In this document: positions 45,825-55,860 of the stretch, in pieces
Numbering within the stretch: position 1 is the first letter of the stretch
Layout: each line of letters starts with the position of its first letter
NCBI GenBank assembly: GCA_019931105.1
Contig: JAIOUW010000001.1
Span: forward strand, 1,922,001-1,986,000
Reading direction: 5' to 3'
Length of the DNA stretch: 64,000 bases
Source of the DNA: Flavobacteriaceae bacterium NBU2977
Lineage (GTDB): Bacteria; Bacteroidota; Bacteroidia; Flavobacteriales; Flavobacteriaceae
Made by a program: the position numbers and the translations under genes
Notes under the pieces: model-generated
Seen by the model: the letters and a program-made list of their open reading frames with translations, nothing else
Databases searched by the model: none
What the model was told of the DNA's origin: nothing

Positions 45825-47255
45825 ATGGCCCATACTTCAAAAAATAAATGGGTGGATTACACCATTTTCGGACTTTCCGTTTTCTTGATTTTCTGTCTGG
45901 TTTTTGAAAAGTATATCGAATTGCCCGTTCTCGTCGCTTGGGTCGGTCGTTGGCATCCCTTGATATTGCATTTTCCGATTGTCCTCCTATTGATTGCCAT
46001 ATTTTTAGGATTGACGGGAAAGAACATTCCCAGGTCATTATTGGTCGTTGCGACCTTGACTGCCCTGATTACTGCTATCTCTGGATTTTTTTTGGGAAAG
46101 GAATCTACGAACAAAGGGGATCTGTTGTTTTGGCACCAATGGCTGGGTGGGGGTGTGGCCCTGCTTGCGGCCGTTTGGTATTGGGTGCATGGCATGCAAA
46201 AAGGCAAAGACATTGCCGCCAAGATATTACAGGTAATTTTGGCGTGCTTGATCGTTTTTACGGGCCATTATGGCGGCATGGTGACCCATGGCGAGGATTT
46301 TTTGGCGCTTCCGGCAAAAAGGGAAGATGAAAAAATTCCTGACAACCCACTGATTTATGAGCATATCGTGGGGCGGATCTTGAAGAATAATTGTGTGTCG
46401 TGCCATAATCCGAATAAGCAAAAAGGACAGCTTTTGATGACCAGTCTGGCCGATTTAATGAAAGGGGGCGAAGTTGGTTATACAATTGTTCCCGGTGACC
46501 CCGAGGCCAGTGAACTGATACGAAGGATACACCTTCCGGCAGATGAAGAGGAACACATGCCCCCGGATGGCAAAAAGCCATTGGAAGCCTATGAAATTGA
46601 AATACTTGAACGATGGATCGCCTTGGGTGCTTCCGACACCCTAAGATTGGATCATTTGAAAAATAACGAACCCCTGGTGGCCTTGGTCGAAAAACTTATG
46701 GAACCCGATCCGAAGAATCAGTGGATAGACCTTCCCAAAGTTGCCGACAGCACCATATTGAACTTGTCTTCCGATTATCTCACCATAAATAGGGTCGCCA
46801 ATGATTCTGATGCGTTGAGCGTTACCGCCTTTCTGCCGCCTGAATATGACCCCAAATACATTATGGATCTGCAAAGGGTCGCACAAAATATTGTGGAGCT
46901 TGACCTTAGTGGATTGCCGATCGGCGAAAAAGAAATGGCAGTTGTCTCGCAATGCGTTAATTTGGAGTGGTTGGAACTGGATCGTACACTTATTTCGGAT
47001 GCCGAGATCGATAACTTGAAAAACCTTGCAAAACTTCGGTTGTTAAAGGCCTACCGAACAAACATAGGCGACAAAGGCATTACAGTATTGAAAGAAATGC
47101 CCAAGCTAGAGCGGCTTTATTTATGGGAAACCAATGCCACACCGCAAATATTGACCGATATAAGGTCGAAGAGACCTAACCTTCTTATCGATAATGGCAT
47201 TGCCGATAGTTTGAAAACTTTTTTTGTGAAGAAAGATTCCGTTATCTTGAATTAA
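45825..47255 (+). CDS. DUF2231 membrane protein with cytochrome c and LRR-like C-terminus
   Basis: 476-residue protein combining (1) about four membrane helices over residues 10-155 of DUF2231 type (RWHPLILHFPIVLLL), (2) a PSCyt1 cytochrome c segment with heme motif CVSCH (about 190), and (3) a C-terminal leucine-rich stretch (LVELDLSGLPIGEKEM... LEWLELDRTLIS... LERLYLWET). It probably anchors heme electron transfer at the inner membrane. Last gene of the cluster. Confidence 0.9.
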   Translation: MAHTSKNKWVDYTIFGLSVFLIFCLVFEKYIELPVLVAWVGRWHPLILHFPIVLLLIAIFLGLTGKNIPRSLLVVATLTALITAISGFFLGKESTNKGDLLFWHQWLGGGVALLAAVWYWVHGMQKGKDIAAKILQVILACLIVFTGHYGGMVTHGEDFLALPAKREDEKIPDNPLIYEHIVGRILKNNCVSCHNPNKQKGQLLMTSLADLMKGGEVGYTIVPGDPEASELIRRIHLPADEEEHMPPDGKKPLEAYEIEILERWIALGASDTLRLDHLKNNEPLVALVEKLMEPDPKNQWIDLPKVADSTILNLSSDYLTINRVANDSDALSVTAFLPPEYDPKYIMDLQRVAQNIVELDLSGLPIGEKEMAVVSQCVNLEWLELDRTLISDAEIDNLKNLAKLRLLKAYRTNIGDKGITVLKEMPKLERLYLWETNATPQILTDIRSKRPNLLIDNGIADSLKTFFVKKDSVILN

Positions 47256-47826
47256 CTTTTTGTTGTTGATTACGAGCTGAGTGCATTAAGTTTTACGTCA
47301 ATGCTTGTTAACTGTGCAATTTGGGGATCTAACAATAAAAACTATAATTTCTATTTTCTTCTGACAACAGAATAGCGGAGACACGGTTTTGTGATTTGAA
47401 TTACATATGGTAATATCATTTTCGAATCTATTTCAAGCCAATTAGATGTTTTTTATTGCTTATACTTTAAACGCAATTCTTAGGGTATCAATTGTGCTCA
47501 CATTTCAAAATCAATAAGTCCAATAAGAAGTTCGTATTAAGATATTATACCGATCAAATTGATATTGGCACTGTTAAATTACTTATTGGCTTTCAATTCC
47601 TATTTTCTATTAATGATTGAGGTAGTGCATATGTAAGGCATCATCTGGCCACATTGATTTAATGGCCCGAATCAATTAAAATAACAATTTCTTAATATAT
47701 CTATATAATTAAACTTTCTTTAGTAATAAATAATAGATGACACTATAAGTAAGTAAATACAGCAATATTTTAATAAAAGAGACGTTAATCGATAATATCA
47801 TACATTTTAACGGTAATTCTTACAGA
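47256..47826. other. AT-rich intergenic region, no gene found
   Basis: 571 bases, strongly AT-rich, with stops in all frames and no convincing hairpin terminator. It may hold the promoter and leader of the surface-protein locus downstream. Confidence 0.6.
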
Positions 47827-48375
47827 ATGAAGCAACTTACTTATTTCCCTAGAAAATCTAAATTTTCAAAACTGCTATTATTTTTTGCGAGCACCTTTGT
47901 TTATTCGCAGGCAACAGACCTTTTGGTAATTGATTCCGATTATTCTAAAAAAGAGCAGCTGTTGTCCCAAGTGTTCGAAGTTCAAATTTTATATCTCGAT
48001 TCAGAAACGAACCCGTGGACTGATATTCGCGAAGTGCTTTTGGCCGAGAAATCGATTAAGACGGTCCACCTTTTTACCGATGCCACTTATAAAGAAATAA
48101 GAATGGGAGGCATTACCTATAACATAGATACGCTTAACGATGAATTTGAACTAGGCATGTTGGAGGGACTCTATCAGGGAACCAATATTCAGCTACTTAT
48201 CTATAATTGCAATCTTGGATCTAATGCAGATGGACTTTCGCTCATTAAAAAAATCAGCGACCTATCCTATTTCAACGTTGCGGCGCCCACGAAATGCAAT
48301 TCCGTTTTCACTCCAGGTTTAGAATTTGATTACACCGCCATGGACCTGCCCGTTAACAGTTCAATACTAAAATAG
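47827..48375 (+). CDS. DUF4347-like secreted protein
   Basis: 182-residue protein, probably exported (about 1-27, then SQATDLLVIDSDYS). The pattern DLLVIDS...VHLFTDATYKEIRMGG...ELGMLEGLYQGTNIQLLIYNCNLGSNADGLSLIKKISDLSYFNVAAP matches DUF4347, a domain usually found at the N-terminus of large adhesins and cadherin-like proteins. Here it is a stand-alone gene 11 bases before a giant protein, as if the domain were split off. Function unknown. Confidence 0.7.
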   Translation: MKQLTYFPRKSKFSKLLLFFASTFVYSQATDLLVIDSDYSKKEQLLSQVFEVQILYLDSETNPWTDIREVLLAEKSIKTVHLFTDATYKEIRMGGITYNIDTLNDEFELGMLEGLYQGTNIQLLIYNCNLGSNADGLSLIKKISDLSYFNVAAPTKCNSVFTPGLEFDYTAMDLPVNSSILK

Positions 48376-48386
48376 AATAACCGACC

Positions 48387-51300
48387 ATGAAACAAGTTTT
48401 ACAAAGTATCTTTTCATTTTTACTGCTATTTTTTTTGTCAGGGGCTGCTAGTGCCCAAACAGTTGACATGACCGTGCAGCAGGGGCCCAATATAGATGTT
48501 ATGGTAACTGTTGGATCGGCTGATGTTGATCTGACTACCTTTGAGGATGACCTTGAACAAGCCATGTACAACAAAGGAATTCCATTAGGCAAATTACGGG
48601 TAGAGGCTTATCAACGAAGCTCCATTTCTTCTGACCAGGCCGATGCCGGTGATATTTTCAATAGCTGGAACATCATGGATTTCAACGGTGCCGAACCACC
48701 GAATCCGCACAACTATTTGAGCAGCGCCGGTGGAGGTGCCTATAACGGCCCTTATTTCTCTTTTGATAGCGGGTCGAATCAAATATTGGCAGATCCTGTA
48801 GCAAGAAACTCGGGCAATTACGGTGTAGCCATGTACGATCCTACCGGTGATGTGTCTGACGGGACCATCTCGGCGACATTCGGGCTCTCCGGCGCACCAT
48901 ATACGCATGCCGAAGTAGGCTTTATCTTCAGAAAGGTCGATAACAACAATTTTTACGCCTATATCATAGATAACCACACCGCATGTGGTAATCTGAGTAA
49001 TTATGCCAATGGCGATGGTTATCCGGCGGAAGCAATACTAAAAAGGGAAAATGGGGTTACCACGATTTTGGCCGTAAACACCAATAGCGGAAGAACGGGA
49101 ACGGCTCCTTATGGATGGGATGAAAATCGATCCGATATGTTCGCCGCATTCTACAATGGCCAGAAAATCGATTTTAAAATAGAAATGTCGGGCAATGACA
49201 TCAAAGTTTCCCGAAGGGGCGGCGGTGGAAATGCTGGAACGGATTGGATCCAATCTTTTGATATTACCGATACCACTTTTCCTTCAGGAAGCTACGGCTT
49301 CTATGTGCACGAACAGCAAAATGCTTATTTCAAGGATATAAACATCGAAAAACTAGAACTCCGGGCTTTTAAGGATGTCTTGCGCGAACCACAATGGCGG
49401 AACAGTGCCCTTCGTTTCAATGTAAACCTAGATGATATTGAAGTCGCCGATTTTGACAACGATCAAGATTTGGCCGAAATATTGATGCGGACCATCAACG
49501 AGGACATACATTATATAGGTTGGGGAACCAATGCAAACCAAACACAGTTTGAACGCTTCATTGTACAGAACAACAATCAGGGAATATTCGTTAATAGGGA
49601 TAGTGGTGGTTGGACAACGTGGCTTGACGAAATGGCACAATATATCTATGAACAATATCAGTTCGGAACCGTAACCGCCGGTGAATATTTCATTGCCGGC
49701 ACTTCCGTTGAAATCGATGTTGACCCGGCAGAAATGAAGGCCAATACCGCCAATGCCAGCTACCCAAGCGGTAGATGGAAGATAACGCATGACGAAACTT
49801 TTTTCCCGAACGACGAGGGACGTGTATCTTGGAGCGGACTTTATCTTGAGGATGTTCCCGAATATTATGAAAAGCCGGGAGAATATTCTTTCACGTTTGA
49901 AGATTTGCCTACGGCGCCCACGACCTTGTATTTTCATAGGAAACCTGTTGCAAGTTTCACCTATAGCGCCGCTACTGGCGTATTCAACAATACCTCCTAT
50001 GATTTAGACGGTGGCTCTAACAATGGTATTTCACAGAACATTTGGAAATGGAAATCTGTAGATGCCGCATCTACCGATGATTGGACTACCGGGGTTTTCG
50101 ATAAAAACTCCGTTCCTGACGGCGAATATCTCGTAATGCTTACCGTACAGGATTACCAAGGGACGTGGAGTAGTCCCACAAGCGTATTCATTGAATTAGA
50201 TGGTGGCGGTTCTGCCGGCAACGAGGATCTTCCGGTATCTCAATTCAATATTCAACCCGACCAATTGTTCACATATTCAGGAAGTATGTTCATCAACATT
50301 GCTAACAATTCCATAGATCCCTATGGCCGTACGCTGGCCACTGAAGAGTGGATCGTTACCCAAAGAACATATGACAATGACGGCAACCCTTCCGACACCG
50401 AAATTTATAACTCAACTATCGAAATGACCGATTTTTCGGCCTACAATACCCTTTCCGCAGACTACATTATTAGCCTAAGGGTACAGACCGATACAGGTGT
50501 TTGGTCAGAACCTTTCTACCGAACCTTGAACATTACACATGACACTACAAATCCCACAATTGCCGCCACTCCAGAAAACGGTGCCATTGACACCAATACG
50601 GATATTCTGTTAACGTTTCAAGACGAAAATAGTGGTAGTGGTTTCGACGTACAACGATATGTATTGGTTCAAGATGTAAATCCACCGGCATCTGGTGCCG
50701 CCAGTTGGAGTTCGTGGAGCAACAGCCAATCAAAAAATGTATCCTTTTCGAACGGAGGAACCGGATGGTACATACATGCAGAGGCGAAGGACAACGCGGC
50801 GAATACCCAAACCGCTACCTTTGGGCCATATGACCTTACCCTAGTGGTTTCTGCAGACGATGATCTCGCCATTGTCGACGAAGATTCGGTTACCGATCCC
50901 ATAGATGTACTGTATAACGATGTTTACGATAACAACAATTCGCCCTTGATTACCATTATTACACAAGGAACCAAAGGTAATGCCGTAGTGAATGGAAGTA
51001 ATCAAGTTATATATACTCCGAACGAAAACGAAAACGGCACCGATGTGGTAGTATATGAATTGGACGACTCGGGTACTAAGGTAACGGCCAATATAACAAT
51101 TTCCATCACCGCAATAGACGACGAACCGACTGCCGTAGCCGATGATTTTATATTGGATGAAAATGCGACCCTTAACGAAGACGTATCTGTTAACGATATT
51201 GAGATTGACGATGACGACAGAATATATTACCTGGTAGATTCACCAACCCATGACGCCTCATTCTCCTTTAATGGTGACGGTTCGTTCACTTATGTACACG

Positions 51301-53021
51301 ATGGTGATGAATCAAGTACGGATTCTTTTACCTATAACTTTGAAGACGCGTTTTCCTTTTCCGAAACCGTAACCGTGACCTTGAACATAAACCCGATCAA
51401 CGATATTCCCACAGGTGGAGACGTTTCAATAGAGGCCATTGAGAATTTACCATATACGTTCGCCGTGACCGACTTCATTTTTTCTGACGAGGATCCCGGT
51501 GATTCCTTCAATGGAATACAAATTATTGCATTGCCTTCGAATGGAACATTGACCTATAACGGTTCTGCGGTGCAGACCAATGATATGATCGATGATATAA
51601 CTTTATTGGGGTATACGCCAAATTCGAATGAATTCGGCTCAAATTACACCTCATTTTCCTTTAAGGTAAAAGATGGGTCAGATACTGTCAGCAATGAATC
51701 CTATACGCTGAATATTGATACCTTGGAGGATACTGACGGAGACGGTAACCCTGATATACAAGATACCGATGACGACAACGACGGAACACCCGATACGGAG
51801 GACAATTTCCCCAAAGATCCCAATGAGGATACCGACACCGACGGCGACGGCACGGGCGACAACGCCGATACCGATGACGACAACGACGGAACACCCGATA
51901 CGGAGGACGATTTCCCCAAAGATCCCAATGAGGATTCCGACACCGACGGCGACGGCACGGGCGATAATGCCGATACCGATGACGACAATGATGGAACACC
52001 CGATACGGAGGACGATTTCCCCAAAGATCCCAATGAGGATGCCGACACCGACGGCGACGGCACGGGCGACAACGCCGATACCGATGACGACAACGACGGA
52101 ACACCCGATACGGAGGACGATTTCCCCAAAGATCCCAATGAGGATGCCGACACCGACGGCGACGGCACGGGCGACAACGCCGATACCGATGACGACAACG
52201 ACGGAACACCCGATACGGAGGACGATTTCCCCAAAGATCCCAATGAGGATACCGACACCGACGGCGACGGCACGGGCGACAACGCCGATACCGATGACGA
52301 CAACGACGGAACACCCGATACGGAGGACGATTTCCCCAAAGATCCCAATGAGGATTCCGATGCCGATGGAGATGGTATTGGAGACAATACCGATGATGAC
52401 GATGACAACGACGGTGTTACCGATACTGACAATGACGGTGACGGACTTGGGGACAACGTGGATACCGATGACGATAATGACGGTATTTCGGATGATGAGG
52501 ACGATTTTCCAAACGACGCTTCGGAAACCATTGATACCGATGGCAATGGAATTGGAAATAATTCCGATACCGATGACGATGGCGACGGATATTCGGACGA
52601 AGTTGAATCAGCAGAGGGAAGCGATCCCTTAGACGACCAGAGTATTCCCTTGGATACCGATGGGGACGGTATTCCAGACAATAACGACACCGATGACGAC
52701 AACGACGGCGTAACAGATAGTGCTGATGCGTTCCCCACCGATAAAGAACCTTCTTTGGTACCTGCTCAAGCTTTTACGCCCAATGGCGATGGAAACAATG
52801 ATGCTTGGATTATTCCAGGAATCGACAACTATCCAAATAATAAGGTAACGGTATATAATCGATGGGGCCATAAAGTCTTCGCCACTATCTCGTACCGTAA
52901 TGATTGGGAAGGTTTCTACAAAGACAGAAGGGAAAAACTACCTGCGGGCTCGTACATGTATATAATAGACCTAGGGGACGGTAATGCTCCCCTTCAAGGT
53001 TGGATTTTCATAAACTATTAA
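48387..53021 (+). CDS. Giant T9SS type B surface protein with acidic calcium-type repeats
   Basis: 1544-residue exported protein. Signal peptide about 1-24. A jelly-roll/LamG-like region (about 60-330) is followed by PKD/Ig-like domains (to about 800) and cadherin/VCBS-like tandem domains (about 820-1110). Residues 1126-1328 form six near-identical 35-residue thrombospondin-3-like acidic repeats (core DTDDDNDGTPDTEDDFPKDP), followed by more diverged DTDGDG units. The last 85 residues are the gliding-motility-type C-terminal signal (FTPNGDGNNDAW...KLPAGSYMYIIDL), i.e. type B T9SS sorting. It probably works as a surface adhesin with its PorP/SprF partner encoded next. Confidence 0.93.
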   Translation: MKQVLQSIFSFLLLFFLSGAASAQTVDMTVQQGPNIDVMVTVGSADVDLTTFEDDLEQAMYNKGIPLGKLRVEAYQRSSISSDQADAGDIFNSWNIMDFNGAEPPNPHNYLSSAGGGAYNGPYFSFDSGSNQILADPVARNSGNYGVAMYDPTGDVSDGTISATFGLSGAPYTHAEVGFIFRKVDNNNFYAYIIDNHTACGNLSNYANGDGYPAEAILKRENGVTTILAVNTNSGRTGTAPYGWDENRSDMFAAFYNGQKIDFKIEMSGNDIKVSRRGGGGNAGTDWIQSFDITDTTFPSGSYGFYVHEQQNAYFKDINIEKLELRAFKDVLREPQWRNSALRFNVNLDDIEVADFDNDQDLAEILMRTINEDIHYIGWGTNANQTQFERFIVQNNNQGIFVNRDSGGWTTWLDEMAQYIYEQYQFGTVTAGEYFIAGTSVEIDVDPAEMKANTANASYPSGRWKITHDETFFPNDEGRVSWSGLYLEDVPEYYEKPGEYSFTFEDLPTAPTTLYFHRKPVASFTYSAATGVFNNTSYDLDGGSNNGISQNIWKWKSVDAASTDDWTTGVFDKNSVPDGEYLVMLTVQDYQGTWSSPTSVFIELDGGGSAGNEDLPVSQFNIQPDQLFTYSGSMFINIANNSIDPYGRTLATEEWIVTQRTYDNDGNPSDTEIYNSTIEMTDFSAYNTLSADYIISLRVQTDTGVWSEPFYRTLNITHDTTNPTIAATPENGAIDTNTDILLTFQDENSGSGFDVQRYVLVQDVNPPASGAASWSSWSNSQSKNVSFSNGGTGWYIHAEAKDNAANTQTATFGPYDLTLVVSADDDLAIVDEDSVTDPIDVLYNDVYDNNNSPLITIITQGTKGNAVVNGSNQVIYTPNENENGTDVVVYELDDSGTKVTANITISITAIDDEPTAVADDFILDENATLNEDVSVNDIEIDDDDRIYYLVDSPTHDASFSFNGDGSFTYVHDGDESSTDSFTYNFEDAFSFSETVTVTLNINPINDIPTGGDVSIEAIENLPYTFAVTDFIFSDEDPGDSFNGIQIIALPSNGTLTYNGSAVQTNDMIDDITLLGYTPNSNEFGSNYTSFSFKVKDGSDTVSNESYTLNIDTLEDTDGDGNPDIQDTDDDNDGTPDTEDNFPKDPNEDTDTDGDGTGDNADTDDDNDGTPDTEDDFPKDPNEDSDTDGDGTGDNADTDDDNDGTPDTEDDFPKDPNEDADTDGDGTGDNADTDDDNDGTPDTEDDFPKDPNEDADTDGDGTGDNADTDDDNDGTPDTEDDFPKDPNEDTDTDGDGTGDNADTDDDNDGTPDTEDDFPKDPNEDSDADGDGIGDNTDDDDDNDGVTDTDNDGDGLGDNVDTDDDNDGISDDEDDFPNDASETIDTDGNGIGNNSDTDDDGDGYSDEVESAEGSDPLDDQSIPLDTDGDGIPDNNDTDDDNDGVTDSADAFPTDKEPSLVPAQAFTPNGDGNNDAWIIPGIDNYPNNKVTVYNRWGHKVFATISYRNDWEGFYKDRREKLPAGSYMYIIDLGDGNAPLQGWIFINY
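51762..52371 (+). repeat. 105-bp tandem repeat inside the giant surface gene
   Basis: Five full 105-bp units and most of a sixth, nearly identical at DNA level. Differences are single bases, for example AAC/AAT in one copy and A/G/T at one codon that alternates Thr, Ser and Ala. The unit is divisible by three, so copy-number change keeps the frame. It produces long spurious ORFs on both strands. Confidence 0.95.
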
Positions 53022-53052
53022 CCGAAAACTAAAGATACAATACCCTTAAGAC

Positions 53053-53943
53053 ATGAACATAATCCATAAATTACGGTTATCGATCGCGGTAATTCTTCTC
53101 TCCTTTACGGCCGTTGCCCAACAAGATCCAGGCTACACCTTTTATCGCTATAATATGAATATTTATAACCCGGCCTTTACCGGAAGTTCCGAGGGCCCTG
53201 AGTTTTCACTGGGAGTCCGAAGTCAGTGGGCTGGGATCAAGGGGGCTCCTGAAAGCCAAAGCGCAATCTTTGGCATGCCCATGGGCAAAAACATCGGCCT
53301 AGGGGTTTCAATTCTAAACGATAGAACTTTTATAGAACGGCAAACATGGCTGGCCGTGGACGTCTCTTACTTTATTGAACTAGACGAAAAACACAAACTT
53401 TATTTTGGTATCAAGGGAAGCGCAAACTCCTATGATGCCAACACCGATGGTCTGATCACCTACGGTGTCGGTCAAGATGAAAACTTGGTGAATTACGACA
53501 GTCGTTTTACGCCAAATATCGGAATCGGGGCCTATTTAAAACATGACAGATACTTCATATCGCTATCGGCACCAAAAATTCTAACTCCCAAACGGCTTCA
53601 AGAGAGGGATGGCAATGCATACTTGGGAGTTGACCGTATGCATGCCTATTTGAGCGGGGGCTATAACTTCAAGCTAAGTAAATCGTTAAACTTGGAAACT
53701 ATGGGGATGCTTCGGTACGTAGATGCTTCACCCTTGTCTTTGGAAGTAACGGGCATTTTTGATTTCGGCCAACGTTTCGAAATCGGGGCTTCTTACAGAT
53801 ACGATGAAAGCATAAGTGGACTGTGCTTGTTCAATATCAGCAGCGGATTCAATATAGGATACGCATATGAAACCTCGGTACAGAACTCGATCGATGGCCT
53901 AGACAATAATACACACGAGCTTTTCATGAATTTGAGACTTTGA
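53053..53943 (+). CDS. PorP/SprF family T9SS membrane protein
   Basis: 296-residue outer-membrane beta-barrel protein with a signal peptide (about 1-23, ending TAVAQ). Sequence typical of PorP/SprF: YTFYRYNMNIYNPAFTGSSEGPEFSLGVRSQWAGIKGAPESQ, NYDSRFTPNIGIGAYL and a last strand SGFNIGYAYE. Such genes sit next to T9SS type B cargo and are needed for its attachment. It is 31 bases after the giant gene. No terminator hairpin was found after it. Confidence 0.93.
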   Translation: MNIIHKLRLSIAVILLSFTAVAQQDPGYTFYRYNMNIYNPAFTGSSEGPEFSLGVRSQWAGIKGAPESQSAIFGMPMGKNIGLGVSILNDRTFIERQTWLAVDVSYFIELDEKHKLYFGIKGSANSYDANTDGLITYGVGQDENLVNYDSRFTPNIGIGAYLKHDRYFISLSAPKILTPKRLQERDGNAYLGVDRMHAYLSGGYNFKLSKSLNLETMGMLRYVDASPLSLEVTGIFDFGQRFEIGASYRYDESISGLCLFNISSGFNIGYAYETSVQNSIDGLDNNTHELFMNLRL

Positions 53944-54178
53944 AAAAAGAGGTTCGAACGTTCATTGATATAATGTAAGTCTAAAACCTTAACATGACTT
54001 TCAATTATTTTTGCAAAAAACAGGTCGTTACTTTCATAATTTTGAATTACTGCTTTTTTCCAATTGTTTTATTGTCAAAAGTTGGCCAATTTCCAAGTAT
54101 TGATTGTCCGTGAGTTGTTGTCAAACTCAAAGGTATTTAAAAAGTATAAAAAAATGTTGCATGGTTATCGGTTGTTTT

Positions 54179-54600
54179 TTAAGTATTTGTAGTTTTTCTT
54201 TCTCTGTTCAAACCATTAAGGGTAATTATTAAAAACACTAAAGAAATTAACTCAAAAAATATTCTTAACCAATACCATTCTTCCCAAGTGTTTAAAACCG
54301 ACTTCAATTGATTTGTATCAAATGCTTTTGTATATAATATTTGATTAGTTTCTTCAAAGTAGATGTATAAGATGACAATAATCAAAAAACCAAATAAAGC
54401 CGATACGATGCAAGATTTTAAAGGCTCCGACTTTTTTTATAGCAATAAATACTTAGGCTAACAGGAATTAAAACAGCTATAATGGTTAGAAAAGTATGGA
54501 AACTGACTATCAAAGATCCAAATGCAGTGTAATAGTCATAAAATTCTGCTTTGGATAAAGATTTCCAATATGGAACCAATAAAATGACCCCGCTAATTTT
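54179..54600 (-). pseudogene. Remnant of a small membrane protein gene (frameshift, N-terminus lost)
   Basis: Two overlapping minus-strand frames together encode one hydrophobic protein of three or four helices: first KISGVILLVPYWKSLSKAEF...YCYKK, then, after a one-base shift in a run of seven A (near 54433-54440), KSEPLKSCIVSALFGF... down to NGLNRERKTTNT. Adding one A joins the frames. The upstream side runs into a stop before any start codon. Resembles small DUF1772-type membrane proteins, but that is a guess. The intact tail alone (68 codons) starts with TTG at 54385. The 235 bases between the PorP/SprF gene and this remnant hold nothing recognised. Confidence 0.6.
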
Positions 54601-54699
54601 CTATTTACACACTTTATGAGATAGTCCTAGGATTTGGGACTTGCAGCACGAAATATGGTTTCGCTCGCTTAAATCCTTTATGCAATTGTAAATGAATCA

Positions 54700-55812
54700 C
54701 TAGCTTTCAATCTTTAAGAAGTACTCTGATGGGACTGTTCCCATCAAATTTTTGAAAGATTTATTAAATGTTGTTTTGGAGTTAAAGCCTGCTTCTTGAG
54801 CCAGACCAAAAAAAGTGAGTTCCTTGGCTTTATTCGTTTTTGCTAAATCAATAAATTCTTTTATTCGATAATAGTTTACGAAATCAAAGAAGTTCATTCC
54901 AATTCGTTCATTCAAAAGGCGTGCTAAATCGGGATTGCTAATACCTAGCATTGTCGCCAGTTCAGCCTTCACCAACCTACTGTTCAAATACGGCTTTTTG
55001 GCAATCATCATTTCTTCTAGCTTTAACTTTAAATCGTTCAAATCTTGGCTGTCCAGTTTCGATTGACTGTATTTTTTTTGAGTTAGTTGCACGGCTCGTA
55101 TTCGGAACAAGTCAGGTGCAATCATTCCATAATAGGCTATAAAAAGAATAATGAAGGTAATAGCCAGCCAAATGAATTTTCGAGCTTCGCGCTCAAAGGC
55201 TTCCGGTCCAAAAAGGCTTCCGGTATAAACCACTATCCAGACCAATAGACAGACTCCTATCGCTATCAAAAAATTGAAGAAGAACTGTATTTTAAGGCTA
55301 TAACTCAATTCGTTTTTCAACCTTTCCTTAAATCGGACAAATTGTCGCAGTCCCAAGAACCAATAGGTACAATTAAATAGTAATCCAATGGCCACTAGAA
55401 CATTTACAATGGCATATAATTCCCCTGTTTGTATTCTGGCAACAATTACCTCATTCGAAGGCACTATAAAATAAAAAGTAACAAAAAGTATGTAGGCGAT
55501 ACCCGGTAAATAGTGTACCAAATCTTTTGCCGTAAAACGTGTATTGGTTAATGACGACTTTGTAAAAAGATATACGGTCGAACCAAAAAGTAAAATTGCA
55601 AACTCTGAAATAGTGATCAGTCTAAAATTTTCTCCGAAGACCTTAGTCGTATACAGAACCCTACCCAATAAACCGAGGAAAAGTACCAATATCAAAAAGA
55701 CGATATACCCATTACTGTTTTTACGGTTTTTCGCAGAAAACGAATACACCGACAATAGAAATAGGCTTAGAAAAAAACCAAAATACACCAACTGATTTGC
55801 GAATATTTCCAT
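54700..55812 (-). CDS. AraC family regulator with membrane N-domain
   Basis: 370-residue protein. Residues 1-240 hold six to seven hydrophobic segments, i.e. a membrane sensor part. The C-terminal 100 residues are an AraC-type double HTH (VKAELATMLGISNPDLARLLNERIGMNFFDFVNYYRI and LAQEAGFNSKTTFNKSFKNLMGTVPSEY). It probably senses a membrane or extracellular signal and controls nearby genes; no target site was recognised. It lies next to the secreted-protein gene at 55861 (48 bases). Confidence 0.88.
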   Translation of the reverse strand: MEIFANQLVYFGFFLSLFLLSVYSFSAKNRKNSNGYIVFLILVLFLGLLGRVLYTTKVFGENFRLITISEFAILLFGSTVYLFTKSSLTNTRFTAKDLVHYLPGIAYILFVTFYFIVPSNEVIVARIQTGELYAIVNVLVAIGLLFNCTYWFLGLRQFVRFKERLKNELSYSLKIQFFFNFLIAIGVCLLVWIVVYTGSLFGPEAFEREARKFIWLAITFIILFIAYYGMIAPDLFRIRAVQLTQKKYSQSKLDSQDLNDLKLKLEEMMIAKKPYLNSRLVKAELATMLGISNPDLARLLNERIGMNFFDFVNYYRIKEFIDLAKTNKAKELTFFGLAQEAGFNSKTTFNKSFKNLMGTVPSEYFLKIES

Positions 55813-55860
55813 AACCTAAAGAAGGCTGGCAAGTATAAGGTAACTTGCCAGCGTAATTAT

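Noticed and set aside
47565-47571. TTGGCAC as a second sigma-54 promoter before the surface locus
   Set aside because: The -12 GC is missing at the right distance.
51688-52738. Long ORFs on both strands over the repeat block (for example Arg/Cys-rich, Ser/Pro-rich and Pro/Thr-rich frames)
   Set aside because: They are by-products of the repeated GC-rich codons of the giant gene's acidic repeats; composition is low-complexity and they start inside the repeats.
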